Under the pieces are notes generated by a model. That model was not told the origin of the DNA and did not search any database. It was given only the letters and a program-made list of their open reading frames with translations. From Phycisphaerae bacterium (lineage in GTDB: Bacteria > Planctomycetota > Phycisphaerae > UBA1845 > UTPLA1), in NCBI GenBank assembly GCA_016935885.1, contig JAFGQA010000081.1, positions 1 to 40,069 on the forward strand: a DNA stretch of 40,069 nucleotides, in the 5' to 3' direction. The translations under genes were made by a program, and so were the position numbers. Positions 31,901 through 39,896 of this stretch are shown here, in pieces (position 1 is the first letter of the stretch; each line of letters begins with the position of its first letter).

Positions 31901-34603
31901 TCATCGGCGTCCGGCCCCCCCGCCGCCGCCCGGGCCCGAGCCTATCCCCATCGATGCCGTTCGACACCCCGCCCCCTGCCCACCTGCCCCCGCCTGCCCC
32001 TGCACGCGGTCCGCCGCCCCTCGCATCGCCGCAACGCCGATCCTCGTTGTCGCACCGGCAACCTCCCTGCCCCGGCGATCCGTGCACGATACCCTCACTT
32101 CGTCCAGTGCGAAGTTTTCTTCCGCGTGAATCCGAATCGTCTGCTTCGCGGCCCGCTCAAGATCCGTCAGTTGATGACGCTTGCGGTTCAGCAGATCGTT
32201 CGCAACCTGCGTCGCCACGCGCACGTCAATGCTCACGACGCCGCTCGTGTGGCTCGCCAGGCGGATCTGACGCATCACATCGATGGTGACGGACTCCGTG
32301 GCCTTGATCCGACCGCTCCCCCCGCACCGCGGACAATCCCGGAAGATGCTCTTCGCAAACGACGGGCGCTGGCGCTGCCGTGTCATCTCCAGGATGCCAA
32401 ACCTGGAGATTCGCAAAATCTTCGCCCGCTCCTTGTGCTTCTTCAGCGCCTCCGTCAGACGCCGCTCAACGGCCCGCCGGTGCTTCTCCTGCGTCATGTC
32501 GATCAAATCCAGGATGACCAGCCCGCCCAGATCGCGCAGGCGCAACTGTCGGGCGATCTCATCGACGGCCTCTGTATTCACGCGGTACGCCGTCTCCTCC
32601 GCGCTGTCCGGCACGCGAAACCGGCCCGAGTTCACGTCGATCGCGACCAACGCCTCCGTCTGCTCGATCACCAACGATCCGCCACACGGCAGCGGGACAT
32701 GCTTGGAGCGCAGCCGGTCGATCTCGGACTCGATCCCGTACCGGTGGAACATCGGCTCGGAATCCGTGTAACGCTCCACGATGTCCTGCGATCGCGGGCT
32801 CGCGATGGACAGAAACTCGCGCACGCGACCGGTGACCGCCGCACTGTCCACCACGATCCGTCGGAGTGTGGAATCGTACACGTCGCGGATCGTGCGGATC
32901 ACCAGGTCGGATTCACGGTAGAGTCCCGCCGGGGCGGGCTCGGTGTTGATACGCTTCTCTACCTTCTTCCACAGGCGCGACAGGTAGTTCAAGTCGCGCT
33001 GGAGGTCGCGTTTCGTGCGGTCCACGCCGGCGGTCCGAATGATGAAACCCATATCCTTCGGGAGCGACAGTTGCGCGAGCATCTCTCGGAGCTTCCGGCG
33101 TTGGCCATCGTCCTCGATCTTTCGCGACACGCCGAGTTGCTCCATGTCAGGCATCATCACGAGGAATCGCCCTGGGAGGGATATGTAGCTCGACAGCGTC
33201 GGGCCCTTGGTGCCGATGCCTTCTTTGATCACCTGAACGATGACGGTATCGCCGGACCGTAGGCAGTTCTGGATCGGCGGACGGTAGCGACGCGGCGTCT
33301 TCTTGCCCACCAGTTCCGGCCCCGCCGAGACGCCTCCTGCCGCTCTCCCGCCGCCGCCCTTGCCGTCACGGATGCCTTCACGGAAGTACTTCGGGTGGAG
33401 ATCGCTGATGTGCAGGAAGCCGTGCGATGGCAGGCCGAAGTCGATGAACGCTGCTTGGATAGACGGCTCGACGTTCGTCACGCGGCCCTTGTAGATATTG
33501 CCGACGTTGGACGTGGAGGTTGCCCGTTCGATGTAGAGCTCTTCGAGGCGGCCATCCCGCAACAGCGCGATCCGGCATTCGTCGCCCTCGGACACGTTGA
33601 TCAGCATCTCTCGGTCTTCCGGAGCAGCGCGACCTGGCGGCGCGGCCGCCTCGGCAGGCTTCCGCTCGCGCGGATGCCCGGCGGCAGGCTTCGTCCCTTC
33701 AACCTTCGTGGGGCGGGGTCTCTCTTCGGCGCCCTTGCCAGCACCACCCGGAGAAGGGCGACGGGCTTCTGCCTGTGCGGCAGCGGCGCCACAAACGTCG
33801 GGTTGCTTACCGGCGGCCTTCAGAGCCGACGCCGGTGACGCTGACGCTGGTGCGAGAATCACTTCTCGCACCTCCGCTCTCCGGCCGTCGTCCTCGCCGA
33901 CTGTCTCTGCCGCGCCACCCTCCACATCGTCGAAATCGATCTCGGCAGCGGCCGGTGGTCCTGGCGCTTCGACGGTCTCTGCTGCTGCGGTTGTCCTCTT
34001 CTTCTTCTTGGCTCTGCCCCCTCTTGTCGTGTCCTTCGCCAAGTCGGTCTTGGATCGTGCCGCCGACCTTCGCCGTGATCGCCTCCGAGCAGGCTTAACA
34101 ACCTGTGCTTCGCCGCGCTTCGAGGCACCATCTTCGGGAGGGACGCCGCTGTCTTCGCCCTCCCCCCGTGTTTCTGTCGGCGTCCCAGATACATCCCGCT
34201 CGCGGCCAGACATCCGCCCCTTGTCGTCTGCCCGGGTGCCACTGGCAGCTTGCCTGCCAGTGTCTACGCCCTGTACCCGGGTGCCACTGGCAGCCTGTTC
34301 CACCCTCTCAGTTGGAAACGGTCCGGCCTCCCGGTCCTGGACCTCAGCCGTGGCAGTGATCTCGTCTTCCGGAGGCGGCGTCATGTCCTCGATGATTCCG
34401 TTCCCGAAGCCAATCTCGGTTGGCACCGGCTCAGGTTCGTGTCGTACAGACGACAGAAGGCTGCGGGGCGGCTGGGGAAGTGGGGATTCACTCGTCTCCT
34501 CCACATCCTGTGTTGTCTTGCGGCGACTCACCTTGCGGCGTGTCTCTCTCTGAGAGTCCGCCGCCTCCTTCGGGCTCGAGCGCTTCTTCTTCCTTCGTGG
34601 CAC
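31901..34603 (-). CDS. rne/rng: Ribonuclease E/G family protein
   Basis: About 900 aa from GTG 34603 (GAGG seven bases upstream); GTG 34615 is an alternative. It is an endoribonuclease for mRNA decay and rRNA/tRNA processing. Residues 1-330 are a disordered, charged linker (RRKKKRSSPKEA, PARRRSRRRSAARSKTDLA). The core starts at MLINVSEGDECRIALL (residue 333) with an S1 domain (GNIYKGRVTNVEPSIQAAFI) and the 5'-sensor. The catalytic Asp pair lies in VAIDVNSGRF and VILDLIDM, and the Zn-link CPRCGGSGRI is complete. The disordered domain is N-terminal, opposite to E. coli RNase E. Two dispersed-repeat blocks lie in frame in this linker. It is 50 bases downstream of the DUF2344 gene and upstream of the thioredoxin-like gene. 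Confidence 0.95.
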   Translation of the reverse strand: MPRRKKKRSSPKEAADSQRETRRKVSRRKTTQDVEETSESPLPQPPRSLLSSVRHEPEPVPTEIGFGNGIIEDMTPPPEDEITATAEVQDREAGPFPTERVEQAASGTRVQGVDTGRQAASGTRADDKGRMSGRERDVSGTPTETRGEGEDSGVPPEDGASKRGEAQVVKPARRRSRRRSAARSKTDLAKDTTRGGRAKKKKRTTAAAETVEAPGPPAAAEIDFDDVEGGAAETVGEDDGRRAEVREVILAPASASPASALKAAGKQPDVCGAAAAQAEARRPSPGGAGKGAEERPRPTKVEGTKPAAGHPRERKPAEAAAPPGRAAPEDREMLINVSEGDECRIALLRDGRLEELYIERATSTSNVGNIYKGRVTNVEPSIQAAFIDFGLPSHGFLHISDLHPKYFREGIRDGKGGGGRAAGGVSAGPELVGKKTPRRYRPPIQNCLRSGDTVIVQVIKEGIGTKGPTLSSYISLPGRFLVMMPDMEQLGVSRKIEDDGQRRKLREMLAQLSLPKDMGFIIRTAGVDRTKRDLQRDLNYLSRLWKKVEKRINTEPAPAGLYRESDLVIRTIRDVYDSTLRRIVVDSAAVTGRVREFLSIASPRSQDIVERYTDSEPMFHRYGIESEIDRLRSKHVPLPCGGSLVIEQTEALVAIDVNSGRFRVPDSAEETAYRVNTEAVDEIARQLRLRDLGGLVILDLIDMTQEKHRRAVERRLTEALKKHKERAKILRISRFGILEMTRQRQRPSFAKSIFRDCPRCGGSGRIKATESVTIDVMRQIRLASHTSGVVSIDVRVATQVANDLLNRKRHQLTDLERAAKQTIRIHAEENFALDEVRVSCTDRRGREVAGATTRIGVAAMRGAADRVQGQAGAGGQGAGCRTASMGIGSGPGGGGGAGRR
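33851..33870. repeat. TGCGAGAATC hairpin repeat inside rne/rng
   Basis: TGCGAGAATCACTTCTCGCA is a perfect 8-bp inverted repeat with loop TCAC. It is a one-base variant of the hairpin at 29596-29615 and shares the CTGG / CCTCCGCTC flanks of the block at 31734-31828. On - it encodes REVILA within the disordered linker. Confidence 0.85.
34231..34294. repeat. In-frame dispersed repeat and duplication inside rne/rng
   Basis: CCCGGGTGCCACTGGCAGC occurs at 34231-34249 and 34276-34294, exactly 45 bases apart, giving a 15-residue duplication in the protein (QAASGTR twice). Between them GGCAGCTTGCCTGCCAGTGT matches the core of the intergenic repeats at 18592-18710 and 22541-22680. Confidence 0.85.
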
Positions 34604-34653
34604 AATGTTCCTCACAGGGGATGAATCAACGGATGCGGCTGGCGGAACCCGGG

Positions 34654-35295
34654 CTATGGACTGTACCAGACCCGTTCTCTGCACAGATGATGCAGGTGAT
34701 CGCCGGGGGACAATCCAAGGGCGCTGAGCACCTCGTCTGGTCGAGCCGTGCCTGTCGAGGTGATCGACTGCGTCCACCTCAGGCAGTCGCCATTGACCTG
34801 CATGGTCAAGATGTACTGCCGAATGTCGATCGTTCTTCTCGAACGAGTCTTCGGGACGTGTCGGTCAATCTCCACACGGTCCTTCGACAGGAACGTCGCT
34901 GCGCGCCTCCCGACAGCTTCGGCCATCGTTGGCTCGATTTCCAGGGCGTACCCGGCCTCGCACGGCAACCGCCGATCGCCTTTGCACAGTACCTCGACAG
35001 ATACAATCTCTATCCCCGGCGGCATCACCGGCAACAACCAGGACTGCACGTCAGAACATGCTGCTTCCGATGCTTCCGATGTCAGTTCCACGACCAGCAA
35101 TTCGTCCAGCGATGCGATGCCGACACTACGTGGCAAGGCGATGCGCATCCGAGGTCGGGGATTGAATCCCTGCGAGTATCGAATCGGGACGCCTCCGCGT
35201 GCCAACGCCCGCTCCAACAACCTCAACGAATCGTGGTGGGACATGAACCGCAAGTCGCCCTGGATCGTGTACCTCAGCGCCAGACGATTGCCCAA
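34654..35295 (-). CDS. DUF2344 (radical-SAM-linked) protein
   Basis: 213 aa. The start is TTG 35295 (GAGGG about 12 bases upstream); no other start follows the preceding in-frame stop. The protein matches the DUF2344/TIGR03936 pattern: LALRYTIQGDLRFMSHHDSL, then LLERALARGGVPIRYSQGFN and PRPRMRIALPRSVGIAS. In many bacteria this domain is fused to or follows a radical-SAM domain; here no radical-SAM gene lies in the window, and the domain instead precedes rne/rng by 50 bases, an arrangement compatible with a role in RNA or ribosome-linked modification. Biochemical function is not known. Confidence 0.85.
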   Translation of the reverse strand: MGNRLALRYTIQGDLRFMSHHDSLRLLERALARGGVPIRYSQGFNPRPRMRIALPRSVGIASLDELLVVELTSEASEAACSDVQSWLLPVMPPGIEIVSVEVLCKGDRRLPCEAGYALEIEPTMAEAVGRRAATFLSKDRVEIDRHVPKTRSRRTIDIRQYILTMQVNGDCLRWTQSITSTGTARPDEVLSALGLSPGDHLHHLCRERVWYSP

Positions 35296-35473
35296 TCCGT
35301 CTACAATCCCTCACTCAATTAATCGTTCCTCCCGATCCGAATAACGCGAACACCGCGCTTGGATCGGGATGTATTCTTCGAGCTGCCAGCCACCCGCTGC
35401 GCGTGTCCAGCGATCGGTATCTCGGCGTCTCCTCTCACTCGTAGCTGCGGGCTGATAGCTAACAGCTTAGTTC

Positions 35474-37213
35474 TCAAATATCCCCCCAGACCTTACGCGT
35501 CTCGTCCCGAAGGTAGTTTAACACCTCCCGCTCGGTCTCGAACGACAGAACTCGGCGCTTCACGCGTTCAGCATCGGCCAGGCTGATGCTGCGAATGATC
35601 TTCTTCACGCGCGGGATGTTGCTGGCCGCCATCGACAGTGTGCGTAAGCCCATGCCCACCAACAAGATAGTAAACAGTGGGTCGCCGGCCATCTCGCCAC
35701 ACAAGCTGATCGGCACCCCCTCCCGGCGACCGTCCCGAATGACCCACCGGGTCAACCGAAGAATCGAAGGATCCGCCGGTGTGTAAAGCTGGGCAACCCG
35801 CTCATTCGTCCGGTCCACCGCCAGCGTGTACTGAATCAGATCATTCGTCCCGATACTCATGAAATCCACTTCGCGGGCCAACTCGCGGGCGCAGATCGCC
35901 GCCGCCGGCGTCTCCACCATCACGCCGACGGGGATCGCCTTGCGGAATTCGTAGCCCTCCTCTTCCAACTCCTCCATGACCAGGCTCAACACGAATTTCG
36001 CCTGACGCAACTCCATAATGCGAGAGATCAGCGGAAACATCACGTGCACGTCTCCGTGCGCGCTGGCACGAACGATCGCTCGCAACTGCGGGCGAAACAT
36101 AGACAGGTGCTGCAGGCTATATCGGATCGATCGCAGCCCCAAGAACGGGTTCTTCTCCGGCTCCCACGTGATGCCGGCACAGCACTTGTCTCCGCCCAGA
36201 TCCATCGTGCGGATCACCAGCACACCCCCCCGAACCGCCTCAATCGCCTCGCGATACGCTTCATATTGCTGCTGTTCCGTCGGCGGCGTGCGTTCCTGCA
36301 CGAAGAGGAACTCCGTGCGGAACAGACCGATGCCCGACGCACCGTTCGCTATGCACTCGTTCACTTCGTATGGAAACTCGATGTTGCCCAGCAGTGCAAT
36401 CCGTTCGCCGTCCTTCGTCTCGGCGCGCAGATCGCGCAGTTCATCCAGCGTCGCACGGATCTGCTGGAGATGGTCTGCCTGGGCCGCGTATTCGCGGCGC
36501 TGATCCTCGTCGGGGTTAATCACCACGACCCCGTGGAGGCCGTCCACCACGAGCGTGTCACCGCCCGAGACATTGGACGTGATGTCCTCCAGGCCGACCA
36601 CCGCCGGGATGCCAAGGCCCATCGCGATGATGGCCGTGTGGGACGTTGCCCCACCGGCATCAATGGCGAATCCCAACAATCGCTTCGTACGCTCGAGCAT
36701 CACGAGTTGCGACGGCGTCAGGTCGTGCGCCACGATGATCACGGGCTCATCCAACTCCTCAAGCTCGTGCCGCGCCTCGCCGCTGACCTCGTGCAACAAC
36801 CGCCGCTCGATGTCCAACACGTCCTTGGCACGCTCCTGCAGGAACGGGCTCCCCATCTCCTGAAACCGACGCCGATAGCGGCGCATGAACACGCTGACTG
36901 CGTAGGCCGCGCTATACAGCTTGTCCTCGATCATGGCGGAGATTTCCTTGCGCGGCTTGGGGTCGGCCAACCAGTGCTCGTGGAAGCCGAAGATGTCCGC
37001 AAGTTCTGTCCCCGCTCGGGCGGCAAAATCCTCCCGCTCGGCAGCAATCCCCTTCCTGGCGGCCTCAAACGCACGCCCCAGCAACGCCAATTCGTGCGGA
37101 ACCTGATTCCGCGGGACCGTGCGGCGCGGAACGTGCATCTCCTCCGTCTCGAGGACGACCGCGTCCCCGATCACGACCCCCGTTGACACACCGGTGCCCC
37201 GTCTCAACGGCAT
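35474..37213 (-). CDS. ptsI: PTS phosphoenolpyruvate-protein phosphotransferase (enzyme I)
   Basis: 579 aa from ATG 37213, with GGAGG six bases upstream. It takes phosphate from PEP onto its His and passes it to HPr. The phospho-His is His192 in GGATSHTAIIAMGLGIPAV; PEP-binding segments GIGLFRTEFLF, IRTMDLGGDK and FMSIGTNDLIQYTLAVDR are intact, as is the catalytic Cys in SLCGEMAGDP. The length is that of plain PtsI; there is no GAF domain as in PtsP. It lies 31 bases downstream of the HPr gene, last of hpf-EIIA-HPr-EI. No EIIB/EIIC permease accompanies it, so the relay probably regulates rather than transports. Confidence 0.97.
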   Translation of the reverse strand: MPLRRGTGVSTGVVIGDAVVLETEEMHVPRRTVPRNQVPHELALLGRAFEAARKGIAAEREDFAARAGTELADIFGFHEHWLADPKPRKEISAMIEDKLYSAAYAVSVFMRRYRRRFQEMGSPFLQERAKDVLDIERRLLHEVSGEARHELEELDEPVIIVAHDLTPSQLVMLERTKRLLGFAIDAGGATSHTAIIAMGLGIPAVVGLEDITSNVSGGDTLVVDGLHGVVVINPDEDQRREYAAQADHLQQIRATLDELRDLRAETKDGERIALLGNIEFPYEVNECIANGASGIGLFRTEFLFVQERTPPTEQQQYEAYREAIEAVRGGVLVIRTMDLGGDKCCAGITWEPEKNPFLGLRSIRYSLQHLSMFRPQLRAIVRASAHGDVHVMFPLISRIMELRQAKFVLSLVMEELEEEGYEFRKAIPVGVMVETPAAAICARELAREVDFMSIGTNDLIQYTLAVDRTNERVAQLYTPADPSILRLTRWVIRDGRREGVPISLCGEMAGDPLFTILLVGMGLRTLSMAASNIPRVKKIIRSISLADAERVKRRVLSFETEREVLNYLRDETRKVWGDI

Positions 37214-37244
37214 GTCCCACCTCCGGAGAAAGCACTCAGGATTC

Positions 37245-37529
37245 CTACTCCTCTCCAAACTTGTCGTTCACGAGCCCCACAAGGGCCGCCACTGCTTCCC
37301 GTGCGTCCTCGCCATCGGCCACGAGCCGAAGAACCGTGCCTTGGGTCGCCTCCAGGAGCATCATCTCCATGGGGCTCTTGCCATCCACCTCCTGGCTGTC
37401 CTTCTTCACTCGGATGGTACTGCGGAATGTAGAAGCGAGATCCACGAACCGCATCACAGGCCGTGCGTGCAAGCCCTGTGTGTTCGAGATAGTGACCTCG
37501 ATTTCCGTTTGTGTGGGGTTTTCCTGCAT
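37245..37529 (-). CDS. ptsH: PTS phosphocarrier protein HPr
   Basis: 94 aa from ATG 37529 (an in-frame TTG lies just before it; the Shine-Dalgarno is weak). The phosphoryl-accepting His is His21 in QGLHARPVMRFV. The regulatory loop reads DGKSPMEMMLLEATQGT, with a Ser in the place of the HPr-kinase site Ser46, so regulation by HPr kinase is possible. The N-terminus has about six extra residues compared with E. coli HPr. It passes phosphate between EI (downstream) and the EIIA encoded 117 bases upstream. Confidence 0.95.
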   Translation of the reverse strand: MQENPTQTEIEVTISNTQGLHARPVMRFVDLASTFRSTIRVKKDSQEVDGKSPMEMMLLEATQGTVLRLVADGEDAREAVAALVGLVNDKFGEE

Positions 37530-37646
37530 CAAGACCGTCCATGGGTGTTCTCAGACATGCTGCCTTCCCCGCCTGCCGACCTCCCGTGCCAGCCAATCGC
37601 CTCCGCCACGCAGAAACGCGTGCCTCGCCAAACTGACCATCACTCA

Positions 37647-38120
37647 TCAGCCGCCAGGCAGCTCATCCGCCTCCCGGATCAGATCCATGATCGCTTCGGT
37701 TGTCTCGGATTGGCGCAGGAACCGGCGAAAGTTGTCTCGCTGCAAGTGCCGGAAGATGTTCTCCATCGCCTGCAAGTGCTCATCCGGATGATCCACTGGG
37801 GAAAGGAGCAAGACAACAATGTACACCGGCGCGCGGTCGAGAGCGGCGAAATCCACACCCTGAGCACTCCGCCCGATGGCCGCCATGATCTGCTTGACCT
37901 TGGGATGCTTGACGTGTGGAACGGCAACACCCTTGCCGAATCCCGTACTGCCTTGGTTTTCCCGCTGGATGACGGACCTGGCCACTGCCTCGGCGTCCTC
38001 ATCAGCAAGGACGTGCGCCGAAGCTAACGCCGCCACGAGTTCTCGGATCACGGCGTTGCGATCCGTCGCCTGTAGATTCGGCAACGTAGCCTCGGCGGCA
38101 ACAAAATCTGTCAGCTTCAT
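37647..38120 (-). CDS. ptsN: PTS EIIA component, fructose/nitrogen type (PtsN-like)
   Basis: 157 aa; its ATG overlaps the hpf stop by four bases (ATGA, 38117-38120), indicating coupled translation. The active His69 lies in GFGKGVAVPHVKHPKV, the PtsN/EIIA-Fru signature, followed by VVLLLSPVDHPDEHLQ. A partner EIIBC is absent, so by analogy with PtsN it probably acts as a phosphorylation-state signal on other proteins. The pairing with hpf resembles the rpoN-hpf-ptsN cluster of proteobacteria, without rpoN. Confidence 0.94.
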   Translation of the reverse strand: MKLTDFVAAEATLPNLQATDRNAVIRELVAALASAHVLADEDAEAVARSVIQRENQGSTGFGKGVAVPHVKHPKVKQIMAAIGRSAQGVDFAALDRAPVYIVVLLLSPVDHPDEHLQAMENIFRHLQRDNFRRFLRQSETTEAIMDLIREADELPGG

Positions 38121-38500
38121 GGACCTTCGCCTTCTGTCTCCATCTCATCCGGAATGTCCCCGGAGGAGGGTCCGCCCAGGGGTTCTCTATCATTGCGACC
38201 GGCCAGGTGCTTTCGGTTTCGGAACCTCTCCTTGTGCCGCGTGAGTTGCCGCTCGAGGTCCTTGACGGCGGCGTCCAAGGACGCGTACGGCTCCACGTGG
38301 TCCTCGCGCGCGACAAACGTCATGGCGTGATCCGCCTTGGCGATGATCTCGCACCGTTGCTTCCCCGCATCCACATCGAATACTATCTCGACGCTTTGGA
38401 CCCGGTCATAGAACCGCTCCAGTTTGCTTGCTTTCTGGTTGGCGTACGCCTTCAGTGCTTCGCTCACGTCCGTTCGACGACCGGTTACTGTTATTCGCAT
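38117..38500 (-). CDS. hpf: Ribosome hibernation promoting factor (short type)
   Basis: 127 aa from ATG 38500 (GGAG about nine bases upstream). The YfiA/HPF fold (residues 1-100) shows MRITVTGRRTDVSEALKAYA, KLERFYDRV and EPYASLDAAVKDLERQLTRHK. It binds the decoding site and silences 70S ribosomes in starvation. The tail after residue 100 is short and acidic, unlike the long dimerising tail of long HPF, so it is of the short class. First gene of the hpf-EIIA-HPr-EI group, linking ribosome hibernation to the PTS phosphorelay. Confidence 0.93.
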   Translation of the reverse strand: MRITVTGRRTDVSEALKAYANQKASKLERFYDRVQSVEIVFDVDAGKQRCEIIAKADHAMTFVAREDHVEPYASLDAAVKDLERQLTRHKERFRNRKHLAGRNDREPLGGPSSGDIPDEMETEGEGP

Positions 38501-38702
38501 CTTCGGATCTCCAACCCCACAGCGGAATCCCTGGCGACCGCCGACGCATCAACTCCCATCACGGCTTACCATCGCCGAGCCGACCAGCCACGTAACATGC
38601 AGCCCAATAACCAGTTACGCAACGCACATCCGATCTTGTATCGAGTCTAAGCCCCTTTCGTCCATCGGTCAACCCCCGGTCTTCTGGCATCGAAGGGTCC
38701 TT
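38501..38702. other. Spacer upstream of hpf
   Basis: No gene is seen; the promoter of the hpf-pts operon should lie here. To the right it runs into repeats. Confidence 0.4.
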
Positions 38703-38822
38703 GGCACTTCCGGCAACATTCGATTCTGGGTGCCACTTCCGGCTTCGCTCGATTCTGGGTGTGGCACTTCCGGCTTCGCTCGATCCTGAGTGTGGCACTT
38801 CCGGCTTCGTTCGATTCCGGGT
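38703..38822 (+). repeat. Four-copy tandem repeat, GGCACTTCCGGCTTCGCTCG
   Basis: Four head-to-tail units of 29-31 bp begin at 38703, 38732, 38763 and 38794, each of the form GGCACTTCCGGCTTCGCTCG ATTCTGGGTGT. The unit is the outer block of the dispersed family (compare 22549-22573), here amplified. Confidence 0.85.
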
Positions 38823-39016
38823 GCCACGGGCGGCTTGTCCGCCCGTGCGGTCCTTCCCGTGGGCGCGCGGGGCACAAACGCTGGCAGGGCAAGCTGCCAA
38901 CGCCACTCGCCCAGCAGCCAGTGGCAAAACTGTGGCACCGGCGTCAAGGCCGGCGGTCTTCACGGTCAGGAACGGCGATTCCGAACCGCTGTCTTCCCTC
39001 TTGCCACGGGCTGCCA
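38823..39016 (+). repeat. Dispersed repeat cluster downstream of comF
   Basis: 38823-38930 is a copy of the GCGGCTTGTCCGCCCGTG family (also GGCAGGGCAAGCTGCC). 38931-39016 (TGTGGCACCGGCGTCAAGGC ... CACGGTCAGGAACGGCGATT ... CCACGGGCTGCCA) repeats, in the same orientation, at 39985-40069. comF lies between the two copies. Confidence 0.85.
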
Positions 39017-39021
39017 GACCG

Positions 39022-39798
39022 TCACGGAGCCGGTATCGACTGTCTCGCCTGCGACGACACCTTCGCCACGACCGCGGCGAATACCTGTCTCGCACCAGCG
39101 TGGCGGATGGCTCTCCTGGCCTCAGCCAGCGTCGCGCCAGTCGTCGTGACGTCGTCGATCACACAGACCGTCCGCCCCTCCACGAGTGACGGCCTCACGA
39201 CACGGAACGCCCCCTGGATGGCCTTGGCCCGCTGGGCGGCCGTCATGACGCCGCTGAGATGAAACGGGCGAACGTAGCGTGTCGTTTTGAGCGCCGGCTC
39301 CACGCATCCACACCATTCTCGGACCGCCGCCCCGGCAAGCAGGGCGGTCGGCTGGAAGCCCACGGTCAGCCTCCGCCACCAGTGTGACGGCACGGGAACC
39401 CAGCAATCCACCAATCTCGGATCGAATTGTCCTTGGATGGCATCCGCCAACAGCCCCCCCAACAGACGGTCCAAGATAAACATCCTCTTAAACCGGAGCA
39501 CCAATCGCTGCAACGCGTCGGCATACCGCCCCACTCTTACGAATCGGTCAAACCGGTGCCCAGATCCACCGTGCCGACAGGCCGCGCACCGACCATCGAT
39601 CAGCAGATGTGGGCCGCGGTCCTCTCCGCAGGTCACGCAGTACTGCCCGCCGACAACCGCTGCCAGCTCCAATGCGCATCGGGCGCACAGTTCGCCGGCT
39701 GCTTCCCCAACGGCCTTGCCGCAACCCGCGCACAGACGTGGAACAGCAAGGTCCACGAAACGTGCCCCCGCCCGCTTTGTCCATGACGTCGATCGCAT
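39022..39798 (-). CDS. comF: ComF-family phosphoribosyltransferase-like protein
   Basis: 258 aa from ATG 39798; the frame is open upstream but that part is repeat sequence. N-terminal zinc-binding cysteines (LCAGCGKAV, LCARCALEL, CVTCGEDRG, CAACRHGG) precede a type-I PRTase-like domain with VPSHWWRRLTVGFQPTALLA and the PRPP loop VCVIDDVTTTGATL. ComF proteins support DNA uptake in competent bacteria, but many non-competent genomes carry one and its reaction is unsettled. No other competence gene is here. The gene is boxed between direct repeats, with its stop 6 bases from one of them. Confidence 0.93.
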   Translation of the reverse strand: MRSTSWTKRAGARFVDLAVPRLCAGCGKAVGEAAGELCARCALELAAVVGGQYCVTCGEDRGPHLLIDGRCAACRHGGSGHRFDRFVRVGRYADALQRLVLRFKRMFILDRLLGGLLADAIQGQFDPRLVDCWVPVPSHWWRRLTVGFQPTALLAGAAVREWCGCVEPALKTTRYVRPFHLSGVMTAAQRAKAIQGAFRVVRPSLVEGRTVCVIDDVTTTGATLAEARRAIRHAGARQVFAAVVAKVSSQARQSIPAP

Positions 39799-39896
39799 GT
39801 GTGACTGCCGGAACCCAACGACAGGAACGCAACGACAGGGACCCAACAGACGATGCCGAGACCCGCTCACAGGCTGTTTCAGAACCCTATCAGCCC

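Noticed and set aside
31490..33262. 590-aa open frame on + opposite rne/rng
   Set aside because: It is the shadow of the Rne/Rng gene, whose catalytic and zinc motifs are unmistakable on -. The + frame is Arg/His-rich with no domain.
38703..38822. Could the tandem 30-bp units be a CRISPR array?
   Set aside because: The units are directly contiguous with no spacers between them, and there are no cas genes in the window.
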